DNA of 64,000 nucleotides from the NCBI GenBank assembly GCA_963676435.2, contig CAXXOZ010000009.1:164866-228865 (forward strand), written 5' to 3'. Below are positions 15,378 to 22,814 of the stretch, piece after piece (positions within the stretch are counted from its first letter, which is position 1; every line of letters starts with the position of its first letter). The notes below the pieces were generated by a model that saw only the letters and a program-made list of their open reading frames with translations, was not told the origin of the DNA and searched no databases. This stretch comes from CAXXOZ01 sp963676435 (GTDB lineage: Bacteria; Bacillota; Clostridia; Lachnospirales; Lachnospiraceae). The position numbers were made by a program, and so were the translations under genes.

Positions 15378-16989
15378 CAGACTGTAGACAAAGCGGCACT
15401 AGGATATCCATCCTAGTGCCATTTTTCTCTCCGTATTTGATAAAAACCTTGGTTTTGTAAAAAGAGTCGATAATACATCTCTAAAATGTCCCATTCTCTG
15501 TCTCATCATTGCCAGTTTCTTTAGATTCATGGACGCAAAGGTAAGACCGACCTTCATTTCCATTGCAGTCTTGCCTTTCATCTGTGTGTATCTGAATCCG
15601 TGGTTTTCCTTTGCAGTTCCAAAGATTCTCTCTATTGTTTCTTTTCTCTGGGAATAAAGTTCTTTCATTCCCAGTGTATGCCGGATGTCCTCACATATCT
15701 CAATGTACGGTTCCCATATATGCTTTGTTACAACTTTTACATGGTCTACACTCAGTGTACATTGTTTAAGGTATTCGCAGCTGGCACATAATCTTCCACA
15801 GCTTTTATATTCCCTGTATCCGTCCCTGTTTGTTGTGCTGTACTTAAGCATCTGGTCACCAGGGCATATGTAGCAGTCATAATACTCGTCATAAACATAA
15901 TCGAACTTTTTAAAAAAACCATCTTTTGTCATTGGCCTTTTGTATGGAAGCAGAGGATTAATGCCGTCATCTATCAGCATCTTTGCAATTGCTGGGGTTT
16001 TATATCCTGCATCCATAACCAATGTTTCAATTCCTATATCTTTTATCTTATCGTAAAGACCTTTGAAGGTACGGCTGTCATGAAGGTTACCTTTATTAAC
16101 TGTGTATCCCAGAATCCAACCATGTTTATCGCATGCTGTCTGAATTCCATAAGCAAAAACATTTTTATGTTCCCCTTTTCTGAACCATCCACTTTCAGGA
16201 TCAGATGTACTTTCTTTTGTTTCTTTTTCCTTGCCACTTCCTCCTTCAGAAGGTGGAAGGTTATCATCGTCTTTATCCTTTAACGGTTTTTTACCATGTT
16301 CTTCACGGTCTTTGTTTATTTCTTTCTTTAACAATTCCTCATAAAACAGTGCTTCCTCTTTTGCTATCCTTTTCTGCATCTTTTTATTATTGGCACATGC
16401 TTTGACATGTGTTCCGTCAACAAACACTTCCGTAGGATCTACCAGTTTAAACTTATAGCACTGCTCAAGGATGTGACTGAATATCTGTTCAAAAAGTTTT
16501 GTTTCTTTAAAGCGTCTTGTATAGTTTTTTCCAAAAGTTGAAAAGTGTGGTACCTTATCCATCATCTCCAGGCCCAGAAACCATCGGTAGGCTACATTCA
16601 CTTCTATTTCCCTGATTGTCTGTCTCATACTTTTTATTCCATAGAGGTACTGAATGAATGGGATTTTAATTAGCATTACTGGATCCATGCTTGGTCTTCC
16701 AGTGTCTGATGAATATTTATCTTCCACGAGATTGTATATGAAGTTCCAGTCTATTGCCATATCTATTAATCTTAGAAGATGTTCCTTCGGAACCATGTCA
16801 TCCATGCAGAACATCTGCACCTGTTCCCTTTTTTTATCAGCATTCTGTGTCATCATAAGTATTCACACCCCTATATTTGATATAATAATTATACCATAAA
16901 AGAGGCTTAAAGTCCGTGAAATACTGAGGTTTTTGGCTCTTAGACGAGAAAAATCCAGAGCAAAAGCTCTGGACTTTGTCTACAGTCTG
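15378..16989 (-). mobile_element. IS1182-family element, copy 1, inserted in a terminator hairpin
   Basis: 1612 bp, bounded by 16-bp perfect inverted repeats (CAGACTGTAGACAAAG). One intact transposase gene is on the minus strand. Internal stem-loops lie near each end: GGCACTAGGAT / ATCCTAGTGCC (15395-15420), which contains the transposase stop codon, and CCAGAGC / GCTCTGG (around 16958-16975). The element is flanked by a 24-bp direct repeat that equals the whole target hairpin. A second, related copy lies at 48817-50443. Confidence 0.92.
15399..16856 (-). CDS. IS1182-family transposase (copy 1)
   Basis: 485 residues, intact. The N-terminal DUF772-like domain has HLLRLIDMAIDWNFIYNLVEDKYSSDTGRPSMDPVMLIKIPFIQYLYGIKSMRQT. 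The DDE core shows FVDGTHVKACAN (first Asp), TLVMDAGYKTPAIAK (second Asp) and RKETIERIFGTAKENHG (Glu). A charged linker near 190-230 is variable between copies. A four-cysteine cluster (CGRLCASCEYLKQC) sits near residue 355. The start MMTQNADKKREQVQ is shared with copy 2. No frameshift is seen. Confidence 0.92.
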   Translation of the reverse strand: MMTQNADKKREQVQMFCMDDMVPKEHLLRLIDMAIDWNFIYNLVEDKYSSDTGRPSMDPVMLIKIPFIQYLYGIKSMRQTIREIEVNVAYRWFLGLEMMDKVPHFSTFGKNYTRRFKETKLFEQIFSHILEQCYKFKLVDPTEVFVDGTHVKACANNKKMQKRIAKEEALFYEELLKKEINKDREEHGKKPLKDKDDDNLPPSEGGSGKEKETKESTSDPESGWFRKGEHKNVFAYGIQTACDKHGWILGYTVNKGNLHDSRTFKGLYDKIKDIGIETLVMDAGYKTPAIAKMLIDDGINPLLPYKRPMTKDGFFKKFDYVYDEYYDCYICPGDQMLKYSTTNRDGYREYKSCGRLCASCEYLKQCTLSVDHVKVVTKHIWEPYIEICEDIRHTLGMKELYSQRKETIERIFGTAKENHGFRYTQMKGKTAMEMKVGLTFASMNLKKLAMMRQRMGHFRDVLSTLFTKPRFLSNTERKMALGWIS

Positions 16990-17013
16990 AAGGTATCTCT
17001 CTTGAGATACCTT
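16990..17013. repeat. Right copy of the 24-bp duplicated terminator hairpin (IS1182 copy 1)
   Basis: Identical to 15354-15377. Followed by TTTTA, it still works as the terminator stem on this side. Confidence 0.9.
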
Positions 17014-17022
17014 TTATGATTT

Positions 17023-17907
17023 TTATAAAGTTATTAGAAAGTTCACTGTTCCGAAAGTGAAAAATACAGGTAAAACCAAAACTTCTTTTCCTTCATTTTC
17101 AACTCTGTTATTAAAGAAGAATGGTGGTGTTAATTTTAGTTCTAATCCTCTATTATTTGAAACATTTACTGTGAAAAGTCCGTTGTGCAAATTTAAAAAG
17201 TCGCAAACAGCTGCTTCTGTATATTCGTTTATACCTACAAGAGGTTCTTTGATAAATCTGCTTGCGAACTCAATAATAACTGGTTTGGAGGCGAAAACAG
17301 AAGTGTTTACATTCAAACCCGTTCCTTCTATATCCTGAGTCACCTTAAATAATTCGTTACTTGAATCTTCGAAATCTACAGGATCAAGGAGAGTAAAGTC
17401 ATCTCCGATAAATCTAACCAGATTTTTAATCAATAGTTCTATGTAGTCGCAGTATAGAGTTTTATTGTCATCTGGAATTGGGAAAAAAACATTAATCATT
17501 TCCATGATTTTTTCCGTTCTAGAGAGTTCTATATCCTCATCTGTCAAAGTATATTTATCTTTATAAAATCGTATTGCTTTTTCAAAATCATAGTTTGAAA
17601 TATAGTTTTTATCAACTAATGCCTGGCCTAACAACAAATAACCGATTTGTTGGGATTTTAGCAATTCTTCAACCTGTTCTGCGGTTATATATCCTAATTC
17701 TGTAGCTATGTCCCCAAAACGCTTATCCATTCTTGTCTGCATTTCATGAACTCTTTCTACCTGACTTGAAGTCATATAGCCTGAATTGATAGCTAGAATA
17801 CCAAGTTTTAGCCTTGTATCAGCTTTTTGCTGTAGCCCGTCTACTAACTGCTCAGGAGAAACAAGCTTTTCATTAAGTAAGTAATTTCCAAAAAATTGAG
17901 TAAACAT
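17023..17907 (-). CDS. CheX-like protein with N-terminal GspE/MshEN-type repeats
   Basis: 294 residues. Residues 6-115 hold about four helical repeats of the type found at the N-terminus of GspE/PilB (for example FGDIATELGYITAEQVEELLKSQ and LGQALVDKNYISNYDFEKAI), a fold that in some proteins binds c-di-GMP. Residues 130-294 resemble the CheX/CheC phosphatase family (PVIIEFASRFIKEPLVGINEYTEAAVCDFLNLHNG). The usual ExxN catalytic motif reads DFLN here, so activity is uncertain. Its start abuts the stop of the CheY-like gene. Together they may form a phospho-signalling pair in which this protein dephosphorylates or binds the receiver. Confidence 0.6.
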   Translation of the reverse strand: MFTQFFGNYLLNEKLVSPEQLVDGLQQKADTRLKLGILAINSGYMTSSQVERVHEMQTRMDKRFGDIATELGYITAEQVEELLKSQQIGYLLLGQALVDKNYISNYDFEKAIRFYKDKYTLTDEDIELSRTEKIMEMINVFFPIPDDNKTLYCDYIELLIKNLVRFIGDDFTLLDPVDFEDSSNELFKVTQDIEGTGLNVNTSVFASKPVIIEFASRFIKEPLVGINEYTEAAVCDFLNLHNGLFTVNVSNNRGLELKLTPPFFFNNRVENEGKEVLVLPVFFTFGTVNFLITL

Positions 17908-18288
17908 TTAATTACCTCCTTCGGCTAAACTTGTTATTATTTTTTTAACCTGTTCTGTATCCAAAGGCTTTTGTAAGAAATCATATGCACCAGCTTTAAT
18001 AGCATCCCTTAAAGAGGCCATAGTGCCAACAGAAGAAGCCATAACGACTTTTGCTTCAGGATAACACTCTACGATTTCTCGTACTGATTCTATTCCGTCT
18101 TTTTTAGGCATTACAATATCCATAAATACTAAGTCGGGTTTTGAAGAGTTATATAATGTGATAGCTTCTTCCCCATTAGAAGCTTCGATGACTTCTTGAC
18201 AACCAAGAGTCATAATATAGTCTTTTAGTTTCTTTCTAGAAACTATTGAATCATCGCAAACCAAAATTTTCATATCTTTTATGTTCAT
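17908..18288 (-). CDS. CheY-like single-domain response regulator
   Basis: 126 residues, receiver domain only. The acidic pocket is in ILVCDDS, the phosphoacceptor Asp is in LVFMDIVMPKKDG, the switch Ser is in VMASSVG, and the Lys is in FLQKPLD. There is no output domain, so it must signal by protein contact, probably with the CheX-like protein encoded directly downstream. GGAG-type sequence lies before the ATG. No chemotaxis or flagellar genes are in the window, so the pathway is not identified. Confidence 0.9.
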   Translation of the reverse strand: MNIKDMKILVCDDSIVSRKKLKDYIMTLGCQEVIEASNGEEAITLYNSSKPDLVFMDIVMPKKDGIESVREIVECYPEAKVVMASSVGTMASLRDAIKAGAYDFLQKPLDTEQVKKIITSLAEGGN

Positions 18289-18509
18289 AAACTAAAACTC
18301 CTTCCAATACATAGTTCACCCTAAAAATCCTATGGTTACATAATAACTTATTGAGTAGAAAAATTCAATATAAATCCTATAATTAAAATATTATTTGTGC
18401 TATTATATAATAAAATTTAGACAATAAATAAAACCATAAACAATCATTTTAACAACACATTATCATCACAAACATTATTTATTATATACCGTGTAAGGAG
18501 GTACTCTAG

Positions 18510-19187
18510 ATGTACAATATTCTTGTTGTCGACGACGAAGATAAAATTAGGGAACTAATAAGGAAATATGCTGAATTTGAAGGCTATGCAATTACAGAAG
18601 CATCTGATGGAATAGAAGCTATTGATATTTGTAAAATGAAAGATTTTGACTTAATAATACTAGACATTATGATGCCAGGACTTGATGGTTTTTCTACTTG
18701 TAAGGAAATTTTTAAGTTAAAAAAAATACCTATTATCATGCTTTCGGCTAGAGGTGAAGAGTATGACAGGATTCACGGATTTGAACTGGGAATAGATGAC
18801 TATGTAGTGAAACCTTTCTCCCCGAAAGAACTTATGATGAGGGCGAATGTAGTAATATCAAGAAATAAAAAAACAAATTTTGATGAAGAAGGACATGAGA
18901 TTTTTACTACTGAAGGTTTGAGTGTTGATTTCACAGGCAGAATAGTAACTATCGATGGTGAAAAAGTTGATATGACTCCAAAAGAGTATGATTTGCTGTT
19001 CTATATGGTTAGAAACAGAGGAATTGCACTTACTAGAGAAAAGTTGATTTCGGATGTTTGGGGATATGATTATTACGGAGATGACAGAACCCTTGATACT
19101 CATATTAAGTTGTTAAGAAGCAGCCTTGGTGATTATAGAAAACAGGTTGTGACACTTAGAGGAGTGGGGTATAGATTTGAAGTATAA
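18510..19187 (+). CDS. OmpR-family response regulator
   Basis: 225 residues. Receiver domain 1-115 with VVDDE, phosphoacceptor Asp in LIILDIMMPGLDG and Lys in YVVKPFSPKEL. A winged-helix DNA-binding domain at about 130-225 ends in TLRGVGYRFEV. AAGGAGG lies before the ATG. Its end overlaps the sensor kinase start by 11 bp. The TCS genes lead directly into the VTC and DUF4956 genes, so this regulator may control them. Confidence 0.95.
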   Translation: MYNILVVDDEDKIRELIRKYAEFEGYAITEASDGIEAIDICKMKDFDLIILDIMMPGLDGFSTCKEIFKLKKIPIIMLSARGEEYDRIHGFELGIDDYVVKPFSPKELMMRANVVISRNKKTNFDEEGHEIFTTEGLSVDFTGRIVTIDGEKVDMTPKEYDLLFYMVRNRGIALTREKLISDVWGYDYYGDDRTLDTHIKLLRSSLGDYRKQVVTLRGVGYRFEV

Positions 19188-20649
19188 CAAAAAGATTAGT
19201 ATTAAATGGAAAATTTTTTCATACTTATTCGTATTTGTAGTTTTATTGCTTTTGATTTTATGGTTATTTCAAACAGTTTATCTTGATTATTTTTATAAAG
19301 TAATTAAAGAACATGAGATAAAGGATGCAATGGAAGATATAGAAAGCCTTATTAGTGAAGAAGATTTAGATGAGGTTGTACAAAGTATCTCGGAAAAATA
19401 TGATGTATGCATTTTGATTACAGATGAAAATTCAAATCAGCTTTACTCAAATCATCTGTCAGGAGATTGTATAATTCATAAAATGTCACCTTTTACACTT
19501 GAAGAATATTATTTAACCGCAATAGCAGCTGGAGGAAAGTTAGAAATAAGACTGGAAGAATCATTTATAAATGGTTTTGATGATGACAAACCATCACATT
19601 ATGAGAAGTTTGAAACTTTTCCGAATTTGGCAGTGAATAATACAAAGAGCGTACTTTTAGTTAATATTCAAACAAGTTATACAGGTGAAGAGTATGTAAT
19701 ATATTTAAATTCAACAATAACACCAGTTGATGCGACAGTTAAAACATTAAGGATTCAATTGATATATATTTCAGTAATACTAATAGCTTTATCAATGATA
19801 ATAGCTTTGTTGATTTCAAAAAGGGTTTCAAAATCTATAATTAGAATTAATAAATCTGCTAAAGAATTGGCAAAAGGAAATTTTGATATAAATTTTGATG
19901 GAAGAGACTACAAAGAAATTTCTGAACTTTCAGACACCTTGAATTATACGGCCTTAGAGTTGGGAAAAACAGAAAAACTTCAAAAAGAGCTTATAGCGAA
20001 TATATCTCACGATTTAAGGACGCCGCTAACAATGATAACGGGTTATGCAGAGGTTATGCGAGATTTGCCTAATGAAAGTACTCCGGAAAACATACAGGTT
20101 ATAATAGATGAAGCAAAAAGACTTTCAATTCTGGTTAATGATTTACTTGATATTTCGAAACTTCAATCTGGAGTCAGTGATTTGAGAATTACGAAATATG
20201 ATTTGACGGAAAGTATAAAATCTGTAATTGCTAGATACAAAAAATTAATTAGCCAGGAAAAATATAAGGTAGAGTTTGAGTATGATGAAAATATTTTTGT
20301 GAGAGCAGATGAATACAAAATATATCAAGTGATATATAACTTCATAAATAATGCGATAAACTACTCAGGCGAAGATAAGACGGTAAAGGTAAGGCAAAGA
20401 GTTATTGGAGATATAGTAAGGGTAGAAGTTATTGATTATGGCGAAGGGATTTGTGAAAAAGACCTTGAAAATGTATGGGATAGGTATTACAAATCAAATA
20501 AAGAACATAAAAGAGGAGTAATTGGAACTGGTTTAGGCCTTTCTATAGTAAAGAATATTATGGAGCTTCATGGATTTAAGTATGGAGTAGAAAGTGAACA
20601 AGGAAAAGGCTCAACATTCTGGTTTGAAATTGAATTAAGTAAGGAGTGA
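19177..20649 (+). CDS. Membrane sensor histidine kinase
   Basis: 490 residues. TM1 at about 12-35, an extracellular sensor region of about 150 residues, TM2 at about 196-215, then HAMP (VSKSIIRINKSAKELAKGNFDI). The HisKA phospho-His is in ANISHDLRTPLTMITGYAEVM, and the HATPase domain has N (NFINNAINYS), G1 (VIDYGEGI) and G2 (GTGLGLSIVKNI). The start is TTG 19177, with AGGAGTGGGG a few bases before it and an 11-bp overlap with the regulator. It pairs with the OmpR-type regulator upstream; the signal is unknown. Confidence 0.95.
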   Translation: MKYNKKISIKWKIFSYLFVFVVLLLLILWLFQTVYLDYFYKVIKEHEIKDAMEDIESLISEEDLDEVVQSISEKYDVCILITDENSNQLYSNHLSGDCIIHKMSPFTLEEYYLTAIAAGGKLEIRLEESFINGFDDDKPSHYEKFETFPNLAVNNTKSVLLVNIQTSYTGEEYVIYLNSTITPVDATVKTLRIQLIYISVILIALSMIIALLISKRVSKSIIRINKSAKELAKGNFDINFDGRDYKEISELSDTLNYTALELGKTEKLQKELIANISHDLRTPLTMITGYAEVMRDLPNESTPENIQVIIDEAKRLSILVNDLLDISKLQSGVSDLRITKYDLTESIKSVIARYKKLISQEKYKVEFEYDENIFVRADEYKIYQVIYNFINNAINYSGEDKTVKVRQRVIGDIVRVEVIDYGEGICEKDLENVWDRYYKSNKEHKRGVIGTGLGLSIVKNIMELHGFKYGVESEQGKGSTFWFEIELSKE

Positions 20650-20653
20650 TATT

Positions 20654-21445
20654 ATGGCAGTAGAAGTCTTTAAAAGGTATGAAAAAAAATATTTACTTTC
20701 TAAGAGTGTATATTATAAACTGCTTGAAAGAATCGAAAATAAATTAGTGAGTGATGTCCACAGCGAAGGTGAGGATTTTTATGAAATATGTAATCTTTAC
20801 TACGATACTTTAACAAATGAGCTTATCAGGAAATCCATAGAAAAGCCAGTTTATAAAGAAAAGCTTCGCTTAAGAAGTTATGGAGCGCCTGGGAAAAAAG
20901 ATAAAGTTTTTTTAGAAATAAAAAAGAAATATAAAGGTGTAGTATACAAAAGAAGAGTTTCGCTGTCTTTACAAGAAGCATATGATTTTGTAAAAAACAA
21001 AAAGGCACCAGAAAATGAAAAGATTAATAGACAAATTGCTAAAGAGATAGAATATTTTTTGTATCAGCATAATGTTGAACCTGTTTTATATCTATCCTAT
21101 AAAAGGAAAGCATTATCTGGCATAGAAGACAAAGATTTAAGAATTACTTTTGATAAAGAAATTACAACCAGAAGATATGATCTTTGTTTGGCAAAAGGCA
21201 GTTACGGAGAAAGTTTAATTGACGATGATTTAATGCTTATGGAAATAAAAGCACCAGGATCAGTACCGTTATGGCTTTGTGATGCTCTAGCAGAATTTAA
21301 TATTTTGCCAATATCTTTTTCAAAATATGGTACAGAATATAAGAATAAAATAATTAAAGAAGGTGATGGAAAATGTTTGAGTCAATACTCGCCAGCAGTA
21401 CAGATGCTGAATTGTCAATTGGGACAGCAATCATTAGTATCTTAG
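20654..21445 (+). CDS. VTC-domain (polyphosphate polymerase-like) protein
   Basis: 263 residues of the VTC family (PF09359-like), whose tunnel fold in yeast Vtc4 makes polyphosphate from ATP. Matching segments are FKRYEKKYLLSKSVYYKLL, YYDTLTNELIRKSIEKPVYKEKLRLRSYG, VFLEIKKKYKGVVYKRRV and LMEIKAPGSVPLWLCDAL, with basic and acidic residues at alternating strand positions. It starts 4 bp after the kinase stop. The 3' end overlaps the DUF4956 gene by 73 bp. In bacteria, VTC proteins often occur with DUF4956 membrane proteins; the product and localisation are not settled. Confidence 0.85.
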   Translation: MAVEVFKRYEKKYLLSKSVYYKLLERIENKLVSDVHSEGEDFYEICNLYYDTLTNELIRKSIEKPVYKEKLRLRSYGAPGKKDKVFLEIKKKYKGVVYKRRVSLSLQEAYDFVKNKKAPENEKINRQIAKEIEYFLYQHNVEPVLYLSYKRKALSGIEDKDLRITFDKEITTRRYDLCLAKGSYGESLIDDDLMLMEIKAPGSVPLWLCDALAEFNILPISFSKYGTEYKNKIIKEGDGKCLSQYSPAVQMLNCQLGQQSLVS

Positions 21446-22059
21446 CTGCGGCAATATTAGGAATGATAATAAGTATAATATATATATTAGCTGATAAGAA
21501 TAAAAAATACTCGACTAACTTTGCTATAACATTAGTTATACTACCAGCTGTTGTGACTATAGTGATTATGTTGGTAGGAAGCAATATTGCAAGAGCTTTT
21601 TCTTTAGCAGGGGCATTTGCCTTGGTTAGATTTAGAAGTGTTCCAGGAGATTCAAAAGATATAGCTAGTGTGTTTTATGCAATGTCTATAGGGCTTGCTA
21701 CAGGAATGGGTTATTTAGGATTTGCTTTGGCGGCCACGGTTATTATAGGTGGAGTTTATCTTTTGCTTATGAGAAGTGGTTATGCTGTTAGAAAGAAAGT
21801 GGAAAAAGAGTTAAAAATAACGATTCCTGAAGATATGAATTACAATGGTGCGTTTAATGACTTGTTTGAAAGGTTTACAAAAAAAGCAAGTTTAGACAAA
21901 ATAAAAACCACGAATCTAGGTACATTGTACGAGTTGACATATCATATAACAATGAATGATGATCAAGATGAAAAGGAATTTATAGATGAAATAAGGTGCA
22001 GGAATGGTAATCTAAATATTGTGTTATGCAATATTTCCAATAACAATATAGTGTTGTAA
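21373..22059 (+). CDS. DUF4956 membrane protein
   Basis: 228 residues with about four membrane helices in the first 140 residues, including the signature ARAFSLAGAFALVRFRSVPGDSKDIASVFYAMSIGLATGMGYLGFA, then a soluble C-terminal domain. This is the usual DUF4956 length and start, with GAAGGTGATGG before the ATG, so the 73-bp overlap with the VTC gene appears real. It is the likely membrane partner of the VTC protein. Confidence 0.85.
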   Translation: MFESILASSTDAELSIGTAIISILAAAILGMIISIIYILADKNKKYSTNFAITLVILPAVVTIVIMLVGSNIARAFSLAGAFALVRFRSVPGDSKDIASVFYAMSIGLATGMGYLGFALAATVIIGGVYLLLMRSGYAVRKKVEKELKITIPEDMNYNGAFNDLFERFTKKASLDKIKTTNLGTLYELTYHITMNDDQDEKEFIDEIRCRNGNLNIVLCNISNNNIVL

Positions 22060-22068
22060 AGAAACTAG

Positions 22069-22099
22069 TACTAGAGTGTCATATCACTCTAGTATTTTT
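22069..22099 (+). terminator. Terminator of the TCS-VTC-DUF4956 operon
   Basis: TACTAGAGTG / CACTCTAGTA stem followed by TTTTT. Confidence 0.85.
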
Positions 22100-22110
22100 A
22101 GTCTATATTG

Positions 22111-22139
22111 TTGCACAGTTCACATAAAAATGTTATAAT
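22111..22139 (+). promoter_or_regulatory. Promoter of the YfbR-like gene
   Basis: TTGCAC, 17 bp, TATAAT. Confidence 0.7.
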
Positions 22140-22184
22140 AAACCATATTTAATGGTTATTAAAAGACAAAAAATGGAGAAAAAA

Positions 22185-22778
22185 ATGAAATCTAAGGGAG
22201 ATAGTAATTTCTTTGCTATGCTTTCCAGGATGAAGTATATTAATCGCTGGGGATTGATGAGAAATACCATAAAGGAAAATATTGCAGAACACAGCTTGGA
22301 TGTTAGTGTAATAGCACATTCTTTAGCTGTTATTAACAATGTATACTTTAATGGCGATATTAACCCTGAAAGGGTCGCGTTGCTTGGAATGTATCATGAT
22401 GCAACAGAGATAATTACAGGTGATTTGCCAACCCCAATAAAATATTTTGCTCCTGAAATAAAGGAAGCTTATAAATCTGTAGAATCTTATGCAGGCAAAG
22501 AAATGGTTAATTCCCTTCCGAAGGAAATGCAGTCATATTATACAAATCTATTTAATGTTAAAGAAGAAGAAAAAGAACTTTGGAAATTTGTCAAAGCCGC
22601 AGATAAACTATCGGCTTTGATTAAATGTGTAGAAGAAAAAAGAATGGGTAACAAAGATTTTGAACAGGCTCATAAATCAACTTTGAAACTTATAAAAGAA
22701 TTGAATATGAAGGAAGCAAATTATTTTATCGAACATTTTCTTCCTGCTTATAGTTTGACCTTAGACGAGCAGGCGTAA
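22185..22778 (+). CDS. YfbR-like 5'-deoxynucleotidase (HD domain)
   Basis: About 197 residues. An HD-domain phosphohydrolase of the YfbR type, which removes phosphate from deoxynucleoside 5'-monophosphates. Metal-binding residues are in NIAEHSLDVSVIAHSLA, MYHDATEIITGDLPTPIKY and KAADKLSALIKCVEE. The start is ATG 22185, with GGAGA at 22175-22179; in-frame ATGs further up lie too near the promoter. It is alone in its transcript, or leads into the GGDEF/EAL gene 36 bp downstream. Confidence 0.88.
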   Translation: MKSKGDSNFFAMLSRMKYINRWGLMRNTIKENIAEHSLDVSVIAHSLAVINNVYFNGDINPERVALLGMYHDATEIITGDLPTPIKYFAPEIKEAYKSVESYAGKEMVNSLPKEMQSYYTNLFNVKEEEKELWKFVKAADKLSALIKCVEEKRMGNKDFEQAHKSTLKLIKELNMKEANYFIEHFLPAYSLTLDEQA

Positions 22779-22814
22779 TAAGATTTTTCATTCTGTTTAA
22801 AGGGGAAGGTAAAT

